A stretch of DNA of 64,000 nucleotides from Hyphomonas jannaschiana VP2 (GCF_000685215.1 NZ_ARYJ01000005.1:186001-250000), one strand, 5' to 3'; counted from the first letter of the stretch, positions 8,172 through 18,466 are shown. Made by a program: numbers and translations. Notes: generated from the sequence alone by a model not told the origin.

Positions 8172-9059
8172 ATGGCTGATGCAAGCGCCCTGCACACGAA
8201 AGACACGACCGACCAAGAGTTCATGACTGATGTGGTCGAGGCGTCGAACACCCAACCCGTGATTGTCGACTTCTGGGCGCCCTGGTGCGGCCCGTGCCGA
8301 CAGCTCGGCCCGGTAATCGAGAAAGTCGTCGAAAGCCATAATGGTGCGGTGAAGCTCGTGAAGATCAATATCGACGAGAACCCGGCCTATGCCGGCCAGC
8401 TCGGCGTGCGCTCCATTCCGGCGGTTTATGCCTTCGACAAGGGCCGGCCTGTCGATGCCTTCATGGGTGCGCTGCCGGAAGGCCAGGTGCGCAGCTTTAT
8501 CGAGAAGCTCGTGTCGGGCACCGATTCCGCCAAGGAAATCGCCGACGCCCTTGCGCAGGCTGAGGCCGCCAGCCAGGCAGGTGATGTTGCCACCGCGGCG
8601 CAGATCTATGCTGCCGTGATCCAGCACGATCCGGAAAACGTGACGGCGATTGCCGGTCTTGCACGCTGCTATCTCGCCAATGGCGACAAGGAGCGGGCGA
8701 ACGAGACGCTCAAACTGGTCCCGGAAGACAAGAAGCACGACACGGCCGTCAAAGGTGTGCGCATGGCCATCGACATGATGGAGGATGCGCCGGAGGCGGA
8801 TGAGTTCGACGAGCTGCTGAACGCCGTCATGGCTGCGCCCGACGATCACGCCAAACGGTTTGAACTTGCAGAGAAATATGCAGCCGCCCAGCGTTATGGC
8901 GATGCGGTCGACCACCTGCTGATCATTCTCGGCTCCAAAATGGACTGGGAAGAGGGCAAGGCGAAGGAAAAGCTGCTTCAGATCTTTGAAGCGGCCGGCG
9001 CAACGGATCCGGTCACGGTGGAAGGCCGCCGGCGTCTCGCTTCGCTGATGTTTGCCTGA
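8172..9059 (+). CDS. cnoX: Thioredoxin-TPR co-chaperone CnoX (YbbN)
   Basis: 295-residue chaperedoxin: an N-terminal thioredoxin domain (about residues 10-115) followed by tetratricopeptide repeats. It protects unfolded proteins from oxidation and passes them to GroEL and DnaK. The redox motif is WCGPC, with Cys39 and Cys42 both present. E. coli YbbN lacks the first cysteine, so this copy may retain reductase activity. The TPR part shows AEAASQAGDVATAAQIYAAV, VTAIAGLARCYLANGDKERA and LAEKYAAAQRYGDAVDHLL. The Lon-domain and Trm112 genes follow closely as a likely operon. Confidence 0.9.
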   Translation: MADASALHTKDTTDQEFMTDVVEASNTQPVIVDFWAPWCGPCRQLGPVIEKVVESHNGAVKLVKINIDENPAYAGQLGVRSIPAVYAFDKGRPVDAFMGALPEGQVRSFIEKLVSGTDSAKEIADALAQAEAASQAGDVATAAQIYAAVIQHDPENVTAIAGLARCYLANGDKERANETLKLVPEDKKHDTAVKGVRMAIDMMEDAPEADEFDELLNAVMAAPDDHAKRFELAEKYAAAQRYGDAVDHLLIILGSKMDWEEGKAKEKLLQIFEAAGATDPVTVEGRRRLASLMFA

Positions 9060-9119
9060 GGCGGCTGCCTCCCGCATAATGCCATGATGCGAGGGGGGCA
9101 ACGACGCTCCGGAGGCAGA

Positions 9120-9770
9120 ATGAGCATCGCAACCTATCATTCGGTGGATCAGTTGCCGGACACGCTGACCGTGTTCCCGCTGCCGGGCGTTGTACTGTTC
9201 CCGCAATGGCACCTGCCACTGAACATTTTCGAGCCGCGCTACCTGAACATGGTCGATGATGCGATGGCCGGGAACAGGCTGATCGGCATGATCCAGAGCA
9301 TTGGCGGTACGCGGGAGAAGCCGGATTTGATCGGTGTTGGCTGTGCGGGCCGTATCACCTCCTATGCGGAGACCGATGACGGGCGGTACCTGATCACACT
9401 GGCGGGCATCGCCCGGTTCCGTGTGCTGGAGGAACTCAACGTCCGGACGCCCTACCGACAGGTGCGTCCCAACTGGGCCCCTTATGCGAATGATTTGCGC
9501 CCGGATTCGGAGATTGGCCTGCCGTCCCGGGAAGATCTCGTCGCGGCGCTGCGCAAATATGTCAGCAGCCACGACATGAAGGCTGACTGGCAGGCGGTTG
9601 AGGTCGCGCCGGTCGGGTCGCTGGTACAGGCGCTCGCGGCCGGCAGTCCGTTTTCCGTCATGGAAAAGCAGGCCCTGCTGGAAGCGCCGACCCTGAAAGA
9701 CCGTGCGGACATGCTGATCACCATCCTGACAATGGATTCTGCTGGTTCCGGCGATGGAACCCTGCAATAG
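9120..9770 (+). CDS. Lon N-terminal (substrate-binding) domain protein
   Basis: 216-residue protein consisting only of a Lon substrate-binding-type domain, without the ATPase or protease parts. Seen: [42 protein letters not shown]-type strands (RLIGMIQS), [32 protein letters not shown], then a helical C-terminus. The role is unknown; such stand-alone domains may act in protein quality control. The start at 9120 is preferred over 9084 because GGAGG sits five bases upstream. It follows cnoX by 60 bases and precedes the Trm112-like gene by 7. Confidence 0.85.
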   Translation: MSIATYHSVDQLPDTLTVFPLPGVVLFPQWHLPLNIFEPRYLNMVDDAMAGNRLIGMIQSIGGTREKPDLIGVGCAGRITSYAETDDGRYLITLAGIARFRVLEELNVRTPYRQVRPNWAPYANDLRPDSEIGLPSREDLVAALRKYVSSHDMKADWQAVEVAPVGSLVQALAAGSPFSVMEKQALLEAPTLKDRADMLITILTMDSAGSGDGTLQ

Positions 9771-9777
9771 GACACCC

Positions 9778-10002
9778 ATGACTGAAGACACGACCCAACC
9801 GCGCCGCGCCCATTCCGGCGTCGATCCGCGGCTCCTTGAAATCCTGATCTGCCCGCAGACCCGCCAGCCGCTCCGCTACAATGCGGAAACGGATGAACTG
9901 GTCTCGCCCAAGGCGCGGCTGGCCTATCCGATCCGGGGCGGCATTCCGATCATGCTGCCGGAAGAAGCCCGCGATCTCGACGCCGGGGAGGGCGGGGCAT
10001 GA
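9778..10002 (+). CDS. Trm112-family small protein
   Basis: 74-residue protein of the Trm112/UPF0434 (YcaR) family. Eukaryotic Trm112 activates methyltransferases; the bacterial role is not settled. Seen: [19 protein letters not shown], in which only one Cys of the zinc-type CPxC pair is kept (CPQT), then [18 protein letters not shown], the family's most conserved stretch. The last four bases overlap the next start (ATGA), which suggests translational coupling to the DUF971 gene. Confidence 0.85.
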   Translation: MTEDTTQPRRAHSGVDPRLLEILICPQTRQPLRYNAETDELVSPKARLAYPIRGGIPIMLPEEARDLDAGEGGA

Positions 10003-10319
10003 GCAGCATGGCCTGGCCAGTCAAACTGGTCTTCCGCAAGGCGGACGGTGTTCTCCATGCCGAATTCGATGACGGCCGGTCCGGCACAGTCAGCTACAAG
10101 CGGCTGAGGGAACAGTCTCCATCCGCGGCCGTTCGCGGTCATGGCGGCGGTCCGCCTCCGCCACAGGCGCCCGTTCCGGACGACATCACCGTGTTACGGG
10201 CAGATCCCGTTGGCCGCTATGCGCTGCGGATCGTGTTCTCTGACGGCCACGACAGCGGTCTCTATAACTGGGACCTGATCCGGCAGCTTACCGTCGGCGA
10301 AGACGCCGTTACTGCATAA
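9999..10319 (+). CDS. DUF971 (GBBH-like N-terminal domain) protein
   Basis: 106-residue protein with the DUF971 fold, the N-terminal domain also found in gamma-butyrobetaine hydroxylase. Its relatives are tied to iron-sulfur protein maturation and redox, with no firm function. Seen: [21 protein letters not shown] at the start and [21 protein letters not shown] near the end, where the GIYxWDYLRxL-type motif is diagnostic. It begins by a four-base overlap with the Trm112-like gene and overlaps the convergent UbiH-type gene by 11 bp. Confidence 0.85.
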   Translation: MSSMAWPVKLVFRKADGVLHAEFDDGRSGTVSYKRLREQSPSAAVRGHGGGPPPPQAPVPDDITVLRADPVGRYALRIVFSDGHDSGLYNWDLIRQLTVGEDAVTA

Positions 10320-11559
10320 GACTCGGCAGGTGCGTCTGGTCCGCGCTGGCTTGGCGCGCCATGGCCCGCCGCAGCGGGCCGATCTTGTTGGCTGCTGTCA
10401 GGGCAAGGCCCCGCAGAGGCTTCAGCACGGCATTGTCATTCGAGAAGGCCCGGTCGATCACATCCATGAACAGGGCGACACTCGTCATGTCGAAGCGGCG
10501 CCACTGCTGGTAACGCTCCAGGGCAGGGGCGGCACCATGATCAAGGCCGACTTCACGTGACTCCACCATGATGTCGATCAGCGCCGCCACATCCTTGAAG
10601 CCAAGGTTCAGCCCTTGTCCGGCCAGTGGATTGATCCTGTGGGCGGCGTCGCCCAGCAGTGCGACATGCGGACCGGTCATTGCCCGGGCAAGGCGCATCT
10701 TCAGCGGATAGGAGATGACAGGCCCGTCAATGGTCATGTGGCCGGCAAAGTCTTCAAACCGCGCATTCAGCTCGGCTTCGATGTCCTCGACCGGCATATC
10801 GGCCAGAGCTTCGGCGGCGCCGCGCTTCATGTACCAGGCAAGGTTCGCCTTGTTGTCGGGCATGGGCAGGGTGGCGAACGGGCCTTCCGGCATGAACAGC
10901 TGGCGGGCGATCCCTTCGTGCGGCCGGTCCAGCTTCACATTGGCCGCGAAAACCGACTTTCCGTAGTCATGATCCTCGGTTCCGATGCCCAGCGCGTCCC
11001 GCACGGAGGAATTTACCCCGTCACAAGCCGCCACGAGGCGCGTCCGGATCCGGGTACCGTCTTCCAGTACAACCGTGGCTGGTCCGGGGCCCTCTTCCAG
11101 CGTCTTGAAGCGGGCCTTCTGAAGGATCGTCAGCCTCTCATCAGTGCCTGCAATCTGACCAGCAATCTCGTCCAGGGCCTTCTGAAGGTCGGCCGACGGG
11201 ACCATTTGCCCCAGGGGCTGGCCGTCATTATCCGCCGGAAGGTCCTCATTTCCGAAGATCACGCCCGGCGCCCCGAAGACATGGCTGCCACCGTCGACCG
11301 CTTCGAGCCCGTTCAGGGGAGCGATGACCCCCTCCAGCAGCGGGTGAACACCGGTCGCGCCCAGCATGCGCCAGCTGCCGCGGACAATAGCAAATGTGCG
11401 TGTATCCATAGCAGGCGCTGCAGCAGGATCGCGCGCATCTATCAGGATTGTCGAGAAACCGCGCTGGACGGCCAGAACCGCCAGTGAGGTGCCAACCGGC
11501 CCGGCCCCGACAATAACGAGGTCTACGGGTTCGTTGGACGAGAGGGATGGTTGAGACAT
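10309..11559 (-). CDS. UbiH/UbiF-type FAD-dependent hydroxylase
   Basis: 416-residue class A flavoprotein monooxygenase of the ubiquinone-biosynthesis group, which adds ring hydroxyls to the quinone precursor. Seen: the dinucleotide-binding VDLVIVGAGPVGTSLAVLA, the DG motif in VAACDGVNSSVRDALGI, and VALLGDAAHRINPLAGQGLNLGFKDV, the FAD ribityl-binding GD motif followed by the Ubi-specific PxxGQGxNxG. Which ring position it acts on (UbiH, UbiF, UbiI or UbiL) cannot be decided from sequence alone. It is divergent from amt and overlaps the DUF971 gene at its stop. Confidence 0.9.
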   Translation of the reverse strand: MSQPSLSSNEPVDLVIVGAGPVGTSLAVLAVQRGFSTILIDARDPAAAPAMDTRTFAIVRGSWRMLGATGVHPLLEGVIAPLNGLEAVDGGSHVFGAPGVIFGNEDLPADNDGQPLGQMVPSADLQKALDEIAGQIAGTDERLTILQKARFKTLEEGPGPATVVLEDGTRIRTRLVAACDGVNSSVRDALGIGTEDHDYGKSVFAANVKLDRPHEGIARQLFMPEGPFATLPMPDNKANLAWYMKRGAAEALADMPVEDIEAELNARFEDFAGHMTIDGPVISYPLKMRLARAMTGPHVALLGDAAHRINPLAGQGLNLGFKDVAALIDIMVESREVGLDHGAAPALERYQQWRRFDMTSVALFMDVIDRAFSNDNAVLKPLRGLALTAANKIGPLRRAMARQASADQTHLPSLMQ

Positions 11560-11770
11560 GATGACTAGCTACGCCCGTCCCAACGCCTCGTCTAGCGGTG
11601 GTAAGGAATTGGGCGATTAGCCGCATCGCTGCACAGGTTTTGACCACAAGACTTCAGAATGGCCCTCTCATTCGAGCCGCCAAGCGACTTTCTTGGGCAC
11701 CCGAAATCATATCGGGAGTGGGAGAGCGCGGGGGGTCCCGAGCTCCGAAACTGCGACATGGAGGGGCCGA

Positions 11771-13165
11771 ATGGGCCAGTTACTGAAAAGAATGACGCGC
11801 GGGGTGGCCTTGCTGCCAGTCGCCGCGTTGACGGGGGCGCTCGCATACGCACAGGACGCAGATCTTGAAGCACGACTGGCCGCGCTGGAAGAGTCGGTGA
11901 ACTCCAGCGCGAGCTCCTATGTCGATAACTCCTACCTGTTCCTGATCGGCGGCATCATTGTCATGCTGATGGCGGCTGGCTTCATGTGTCTTGAAGTCGG
12001 CCTGGTCCGTTCAAAGAACGCCGCCATGCAGTCCATGAAGAATGTCGTGCTCTACGCGGTGGCTGGCTTCATGTTCTGGCTCGTCGGCTACAATATGGCC
12101 TATCCGGGTTCCACCATTCTCGGCGGCCTGCTCGGCACGACGCCGGTAATCTGGAGCGGCGGCGACCTCGAAGCCATGAGCGATGCAGGTTATGCGCCGG
12201 CGTCCGACTGGTTCTTCCAGATGGTGTTTGTTGCAACAGCCGCTTCGATCGTTTCCGGCACTGTGGCCGAGCGCGTGAAGCTGTGGCCGTTCCTGATCTT
12301 CACGGCTGTTCTGACCGGCTTCATCTACCCGGTTGTCGTGTCCTGGGAGTGGGGCGGCGGTTACCTCGACTCCGCATGGGCCTTCTCCGACTTCGCCGGT
12401 TCGACGCTGGTGCACTCGACGGGTGGCTGGGCCGCTCTGATGGGCGCGCTGATCATCGGTCCGCGGACAGGCAAGTATTTCGGCAAGCAGGTGAACCCGA
12501 TGCCGGGTTCCAACATCCCGCTCGCGGGTCTTGGTACCTTTATCCTGTGGTTCGGCTGGTTCGGCTTCAACGGTGCCTCGCAGCTCGCTGCCGGCACAGT
12601 GACGGACATCAACTCGGTCGCCCAGATCTTCGCCAACACGAACATGGGCGCTGTCGGCGGCACGCTGTTCGCCATGATCACCACCGCTGTCCTCTACAAG
12701 GGCAAGGTCGACGCCACGATGGTGTTCAACGGTGCGCTCGGCGGGCTTGTCTCCATCACGGCTGAACCACTGGCGCCGTCCATGGGCGCATCAGTCCTGA
12801 TCGGCGGCGTGGGCGGTGTCCTAGCTGTCCTGACTGTCCCGATCCTCGACAAGTTCAAGATCGACGACGTCGTCGGCGCCATCCCGGTTCACCTGGTTTG
12901 CGGCATCTGGGGCACGATCATCGTGGCGGCTTCCTATGGCAACCACATCATGCCGGTGGAAATCGATGGCGAGCTTCAGACGAGCTATGTCGGCCAGCTG
13001 GTTGGCGTGCTCCTGACGGGCGTGTTCGTCTCGATCGCCTCTGTCATTGTCTGGACGGCCCTCAAATTCACGATTGGCGTTCGCGCCAGCGAGGAAGAGG
13101 AAATGGCCGGTATGGACGTTTCCGAAGTTGGTCTCGAAGCCTATCCGGACTTCACCAACGCCTAA
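11771..13165 (+). CDS. amt: Ammonium transporter (Amt/Mep/Rh)
   Basis: 464-residue inner-membrane ammonium channel. The mature protein has about 11 membrane helices after a short N-terminal signal-like segment (TGALAYAQDADLEARLAALEE). The twin pore histidines are present in STLVHSTGGWAALMGA and AIPVHLVCGIWGTI. The family signature WFGFNGASQL is also present. The C-terminal tail (EEEMAGMDVSEVGLEAYPDF) resembles the cytoplasmic tail that binds GlnK. No glnK gene lies next to it, unlike the common glnK-amtB pair. The start at 11771 has GGAGGGG upstream. Confidence 0.95.
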   Translation: MGQLLKRMTRGVALLPVAALTGALAYAQDADLEARLAALEESVNSSASSYVDNSYLFLIGGIIVMLMAAGFMCLEVGLVRSKNAAMQSMKNVVLYAVAGFMFWLVGYNMAYPGSTILGGLLGTTPVIWSGGDLEAMSDAGYAPASDWFFQMVFVATAASIVSGTVAERVKLWPFLIFTAVLTGFIYPVVVSWEWGGGYLDSAWAFSDFAGSTLVHSTGGWAALMGALIIGPRTGKYFGKQVNPMPGSNIPLAGLGTFILWFGWFGFNGASQLAAGTVTDINSVAQIFANTNMGAVGGTLFAMITTAVLYKGKVDATMVFNGALGGLVSITAEPLAPSMGASVLIGGVGGVLAVLTVPILDKFKIDDVVGAIPVHLVCGIWGTIIVAASYGNHIMPVEIDGELQTSYVGQLVGVLLTGVFVSIASVIVWTALKFTIGVRASEEEEMAGMDVSEVGLEAYPDFTNA

Positions 13166-13184
13166 GTTGCGGCTCTCCGAAACG

Positions 13185-13216
13185 AAGACCCCCGGCAGGA
13201 AACTGCCGGGGGTCTT
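13185..13216 (+). terminator. Strong terminator after amt (works on both strands)
   Basis: A perfect 14-bp stem, 13185-13198 with 13203-13216, closes a GAAA tetraloop and ends in a CTTTC tail. It lies between two converging genes and can serve both. Confidence 0.85.
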
Positions 13217-13252
13217 TCATTGCGCGGAGGGTAGGGGCCGAAGGGCAGGGGG

Positions 13253-13669
13253 TTATTGTTCCGGCGTCTCGTCTGCCGGCGGTGTCAGGTCGCCATCTTC
13301 CATGGCTTCAGCCTCATTCTCATAATAGGGCCCGCCCACGGCGACTTCCGTCGCGCCTTCGTCCGGAATGATGATTTCTTCACGCGCTTCGGTGAAGATC
13401 AGTTCCTGCTCCGGTTCCGGCGTGTCGGCCACGACGACCGGGGGTTCACCCGTGATTTCGGAAATCTCCAGGGCATCCTGTTCCAGCCGGGCACGCTGAA
13501 GCTCGTTCAGCTCCTGAATGGACATGCCGTCCTGGTCGGCCGGGATTTCGTCAAAAATTGTTGCCTTGGAGGCGTTAACTGACGTGGCATCTTCATTCAT
13601 TTCCTGGGCATTCGCAGACGTAAATGTTAACAGCGCAAAGGCTGCGGGTATGATCAGGGCGCGTGTCAT
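13253..13669 (-). CDS. Small acidic exported protein, unknown
   Basis: 138-residue protein with a signal peptide (MTRALIIPAAFALLTFTSANAQ). The mature part is strongly acidic, with many Glu and Asp and few basic residues. It contains MSIQELNELQRARLEQDALEI, a likely short helix, and Pro/Glu-rich stretches that look disordered. I do not recognise a family. It converges on amt across a shared terminator and diverges from ftsK. Confidence 0.65.
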   Translation of the reverse strand: MTRALIIPAAFALLTFTSANAQEMNEDATSVNASKATIFDEIPADQDGMSIQELNELQRARLEQDALEISEITGEPPVVVADTPEPEQELIFTEAREEIIIPDEGATEVAVGGPYYENEAEAMEDGDLTPPADETPEQ

Positions 13670-13894
13670 TTGATGACTCCTTTCCTGTCTCCTGATTGTG
13701 CGGAATCAATCCCTCGCCGGGCCGGATGTTCCGTGATTACAGGAATTAAATACTATGACCGGGCAGGCGCTGCGCCGGACGGAAGGGCAGGCGGACGGAA
13801 AACAGCGGGCCGGTTTCAGGCCGGATCTGCCACGCTGAAATCGTTAATTCGCAACTGAAAAAGTCTTCAGCGCATTTGCCCGGAATTAAGGTTG

Positions 13895-16459
13895 ATGGCC
13901 CAGATTGACCACTCCACCGACAACACGGAGCCGTCCCCCTTCATGACCGACTATGCTTATGATGATGACGCAACCCATTTCAGCGTTAGCGATCCTGTCT
14001 GGCGTATCCTGACGGGCGCTGCCGCGTTCGCGATCGGCGTTTTCATCTGCGGCAGTGTCGGTTCCTATGTTGCGACGGATCCGTCCTGGAATGCCGCGAC
14101 CGATTCTGACGTTCAGAACCTGTTTGGCCGTTCCGGTGCCGTGTTCGCAGATCTTGCCCGCCAGACGCTGGGCTGGTCGGCCTGGACAGCCGGGCTGGCG
14201 CTGATGATCGGCGGTGCGATGCGCACCGTGCTGATCGGCGCGCCGCGTGTACATCGCTGGGTCAAAGGCTTCCTGTTCGTGCCGTTTTCCGCAGCATTCT
14301 TTGCCGCCTGGCCGGTGCCGCAGTCCTGGCCGCTGAGCGCCGGGCTTGGCGGCGTGGTCGGCGATGGCATGTTCCACTTTGCCGCCATGCCGTTCCGTGC
14401 GCTCATGTTGCCGTCCCCGGAAGGCTGGGCCGCTTTCTTCCTTGGGGTCCTGGCGCTCTGGGCCGGCCTGTCGGCGCTTGGCTTCCGCCGCGGCGATGCC
14501 CGTCTCCTGAAGCACGCTGCTGCAACGTCCGGCGCCCGCGCGGCCCGTCAGGCGAGCGGCATGGGCGGCATGCTGCTTGCCATTGCCCGGACCCTCGCAC
14601 CGAAGCGCAAGGCCGTGCTCGAAGACGATGACATGATCAACACGCGAGAAGAGCGCGCCCGCGTCGTGATGTCCGATGATGACGAAACGCCCGGCTTCCT
14701 GCGCAAGCGCGGCAAGACAGTCATCGAGATTGAAGACGACGAGGATTTCGATGACGAAGAGGAATATCTCGACGACGCCGAAGACGATTACGACGATTAT
14801 GACGACGAAGCCGACGCGGACGATTATGACGACGAGGATGAAGAACAGGAACGCAAGCCGCTCTTCACCCTGCCGAAGCCGAAAGCCAGGCCGCAGGCCT
14901 CCGCGCCGCGTGTGGCCAAGCCGATGGAACGCCGCCGCAAGGCCGGCCGCCTGCCGACCATCGACCTGCTGGAACAGACAGCCGAGCGTGCCGACTCGAT
15001 CGATGAAGATGCGCTGCTCGCCAAGGCGGCCAAACTGTCGGACGTCCTGAAGGAGTTCGGTGTCCGCGGCCGCGTGAAGGAAGTGCGCCCGGGTCCGGTG
15101 ATTACCCTGTTCGAAATGGAACCGGCACCGGGGGTCAAATCCTCCCGCGTCATCTCTCTGGCGGATGACATCGCCCGCTCCATGAGCGCCAAATCTGCCC
15201 GTGTGGCCGTCGTGCCGGGCAAGAACGCCATCGGTATCGAACTGCCGAACGAAGACCGCGACACGGTCTATCTGCGCACGCTGCTGCAGTCGGACGCCTA
15301 TACCGGCTCGCGCGCCAGCCTGCCGATGGCGCTCGGCGAAGATATTGGCGGTGTGCCAACCGTGGTGGACCTCGCCAAGATGCCTCACCTGCTGATTGCC
15401 GGTACGACGGGCTCGGGTAAGTCGGTCGGTGTGAATGCGATGATCCTGTCACTGATCTATCGCCACACGCCGGAACAGTGCCGTTTCATCATGATCGACC
15501 CGAAAATGCTGGAACTCTCGATCTATGAGGGTATCCCGCACCTGCTGGCGCCGGTTGTTACCGATCCGAAGAAAGCGGTGAACGCACTTCAGTGGACGGT
15601 GCGTGAGATGGAAAGCCGCTATGAGCTGATGTCCAAGGCCGGTGTCCGGAACCTGGCCGGCTTCAACGAAAAGGCTGCGAAATACCGTAATTCGGGCGAA
15701 AACCTCGTCCGGAAGGTGCAGACCGGATTCGATGATCGCGGCAAGCCTGTCTACGAGACCGAGATTCTGCCAACGGAGCATATCCCGAACATTGTCGTCG
15801 TGATCGACGAGATGGCGGACCTGATGCTGGTCGCAGGCAAGGAAGTCGAAGGCTGTGTCCAGCGTCTTGCCCAGATGGCGCGTGCCGCCGGCATCCACCT
15901 GATCACCGCGACGCAGCGTCCGTCCGTCGACGTTATCACCGGTACGATCAAGGCGAACTTCCCGACCCGTATTTCCTACATGGTGACCACCAAGATCGAC
16001 TCCCGCACCATCCTCAATGAACAGGGTGCTGAACAGCTGCTCGGCATGGGCGATCTGCTGTACCAGGCCCCAGGCCAGAAATCGACGCGCCTGCATGGTC
16101 CGTTCGTGTCGGATGAGGATGTTGGCGCCGTCACCGACTGGCTGCGTGAGCAGGGCGAGCCGGATTATGTCATGGACATCCTGGAAGCGCCGGACGATGG
16201 CTCCACCGGGTCCGCCGTCATGGACGCAATGCTCGGCACGTCGACCGGCGACGAGGAAGACGATCTCTTCGCTCAGGCCATCGCCATTGTCGTCCGCGAC
16301 CAACGCGCGTCGACCTCCTATCTGCAGCGCCGCCTGAAAATCGGCTACAACAAGGCCGCAGGCGTTATCGACCGCCTTGAAGAAGAAGGTATCATTTCCG
16401 CGCCGAACCATGCCGGCAAGCGCGAAGTCCTGGCGAACGCACGTCCGTCTCCGGAATGA
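13895..16459 (+). CDS. ftsK: DNA translocase FtsK
   Basis: 854-residue divisome DNA pump that clears chromosome dimers at the septum with XerCD. The N-terminal part has four or five membrane helices (about residues 45-200). A linker follows with an extreme Asp/Glu/Tyr-rich tract at about 279-319. The motor domain has Walker A GTTGSGKS at residues 503-510, Walker B VVVIDEMADLMLV and ATQRPSVDVITG. The C-terminal winged-helix gamma domain shows ASTSYLQRRLKIGYNKAA, which reads KOPS sites. The ATG at 13895 is preferred; a TTG codon directly precedes it. One GANTC (CcrM-type) site lies at 13703-13707 in the upstream gap. Confidence 0.97.
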   Translation: MAQIDHSTDNTEPSPFMTDYAYDDDATHFSVSDPVWRILTGAAAFAIGVFICGSVGSYVATDPSWNAATDSDVQNLFGRSGAVFADLARQTLGWSAWTAGLALMIGGAMRTVLIGAPRVHRWVKGFLFVPFSAAFFAAWPVPQSWPLSAGLGGVVGDGMFHFAAMPFRALMLPSPEGWAAFFLGVLALWAGLSALGFRRGDARLLKHAAATSGARAARQASGMGGMLLAIARTLAPKRKAVLEDDDMINTREERARVVMSDDDETPGFLRKRGKTVIEIEDDEDFDDEEEYLDDAEDDYDDYDDEADADDYDDEDEEQERKPLFTLPKPKARPQASAPRVAKPMERRRKAGRLPTIDLLEQTAERADSIDEDALLAKAAKLSDVLKEFGVRGRVKEVRPGPVITLFEMEPAPGVKSSRVISLADDIARSMSAKSARVAVVPGKNAIGIELPNEDRDTVYLRTLLQSDAYTGSRASLPMALGEDIGGVPTVVDLAKMPHLLIAGTTGSGKSVGVNAMILSLIYRHTPEQCRFIMIDPKMLELSIYEGIPHLLAPVVTDPKKAVNALQWTVREMESRYELMSKAGVRNLAGFNEKAAKYRNSGENLVRKVQTGFDDRGKPVYETEILPTEHIPNIVVVIDEMADLMLVAGKEVEGCVQRLAQMARAAGIHLITATQRPSVDVITGTIKANFPTRISYMVTTKIDSRTILNEQGAEQLLGMGDLLYQAPGQKSTRLHGPFVSDEDVGAVTDWLREQGEPDYVMDILEAPDDGSTGSAVMDAMLGTSTGDEEDDLFAQAIAIVVRDQRASTSYLQRRLKIGYNKAAGVIDRLEEEGIISAPNHAGKREVLANARPSPE

Positions 16460-16504
16460 CCGTCGCCTGAACAAACTCACCCGGTTAAGGTGGGCACTTG
16501 GGGC

Positions 16505-16540
16505 AACCCCCGTTCGCGGTGAAATGCGAACGGGGGTTTC
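16505..16540 (+). terminator. ftsK terminator
   Basis: A perfect 13-bp stem (16505-16517 with 16526-16538) with an 8-base loop and a short T-run, about 45 bases after the ftsK stop. Confidence 0.85.
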
Positions 16541-16625
16541 AATTTGCCCGGACATTGCCGTGTTTCGGAACCTTTACAGCCAATTTACCGCGGCATCGTT
16601 CCGGCAAGTGTTCGGGAGGGAAGCA

Positions 16626-17312
16626 ATGCGCCGGATAATTTTAACTGCCGATATTTTCATTGCCCTGCTTGTAATGGCTGTCCTCGCCTATGCGGGCAAG
16701 GGATATGCGGATGCCCGCGGGCATGCAGCGGATTTCAAGGCAAGGGCCGCACAGCTCTCGGACGCAGGAGCAGGCGCTGGTGCGCTCAGTCCGGAACAGC
16801 TCCGTATTTTGCTTCTCGTCGAAGATCCGGGATTTGTCCGCCACAAAGGACTGGACCTTTCGAACAAGGGAGCCGGCCTGACAACGATCACGCAATCCTT
16901 GTCAAAACGGCTGGCCTTTCAGGAGTTCCATCCGGGTTTGAAGAAGATTCGGCAAACGGGGTTTGCGATTGGTCTGGAGTCGAGCCTGACCAAGGAAGAG
17001 ATCCTCACGCTCTGGCTCGACACCGTGGAAATGGGGCGGGACGCCAACGGCCAATGGATCACGGGCTTCCACCGGGCCAGCGAGGCGTTCTACGGCAAAC
17101 CGGTCGAAGCGCTGAGCGATGCGGAGTTCATCGAACTCGTTTCGCTTCCCATCGCGCCCGGCCATTTGAATCCCTTCCGTCGTGGAAAGGATCTCGATGA
17201 CAGGATTCAGAGAATTGCCCGCCGGGCGGCCGGAGAATGCAAACCGGAATCGGTGCGGGACGTCTGGCTGGAAGGCTGTGCTATCCAGTCAGACGTCTCC
17301 CATGTCGGATAA
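16626..17312 (+). CDS. Monofunctional GT51-type peptidoglycan glycosyltransferase, divergent
   Basis: 228-residue membrane-anchored protein with one N-terminal helix (IFIALLVMAVLAYAG) and a GT51 transglycosylase domain. GT51 enzymes polymerise lipid II into glycan strands. The first catalytic Glu is kept in LLVEDPGFVRHKGLDL (Glu66). The second motif reads GAGLTTITQSLSKRL instead of the usual QGGSTITQQLAKN. The ILTLWLDTVEMG segment matches the ILExYLN motif, with the second catalytic Glu of classical enzymes apparently shifted. It could be a diverged MtgA-like enzyme or an inactive relative. The start at 16626 has GGGAGGGAAG upstream. Confidence 0.75.
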   Translation: MRRIILTADIFIALLVMAVLAYAGKGYADARGHAADFKARAAQLSDAGAGAGALSPEQLRILLLVEDPGFVRHKGLDLSNKGAGLTTITQSLSKRLAFQEFHPGLKKIRQTGFAIGLESSLTKEEILTLWLDTVEMGRDANGQWITGFHRASEAFYGKPVEALSDAEFIELVSLPIAPGHLNPFRRGKDLDDRIQRIARRAAGECKPESVRDVWLEGCAIQSDVSHVG

Positions 17313-17319
17313 CTCCCCG

Positions 17320-17344
17320 GATCCCCCCAGAAAGGGCGGGGATC
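17320..17344. terminator. Short hairpin between converging genes
   Basis: GATCCCC (17320-17326) pairs with GGGGATC (17338-17344). It sits in the 40-bp gap between the stop codons of the GT51 and aldo/keto reductase genes. It has no T-run, so it is a weak candidate. Confidence 0.3.
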
Positions 17345-17352
17345 TGGACGTG

Positions 17353-18369
<1,017 letters not shown>

Positions 18370-18466
18370 GCTGGCGGTCTCCCTTATCTTTTCGGGGCGA
18401 CACTAGCGGCCTGAAGCGGCAATACCAGAGGCGGGGGCCAACAAATTCGTTGGCGCCCGGTCCTGC

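Noticed and set aside
8052-9791. A 579-codon minus-strand frame
   Set aside because: It is antisense to cnoX and the Lon-domain gene; Arg/His-rich shadow composition.
11560-11770. A search for a sigma54 or NtrC site upstream of amt
   Set aside because: No TGGCACG-N4-TTGC-type match was found; only a weak TTGACC is present.
13886-15388. A 500-codon minus-strand frame with a long hydrophobic Val/Ile/Phe run
   Set aside because: The run is the complement of the acidic linker of ftsK, not a membrane protein.
18430-18460. A small GGGCCAAC/GTTGGCGCCC hairpin after the prolyl-tRNA editing gene
   Set aside because: It has a bulge, a short stem and no T-run; too weak to call a terminator.
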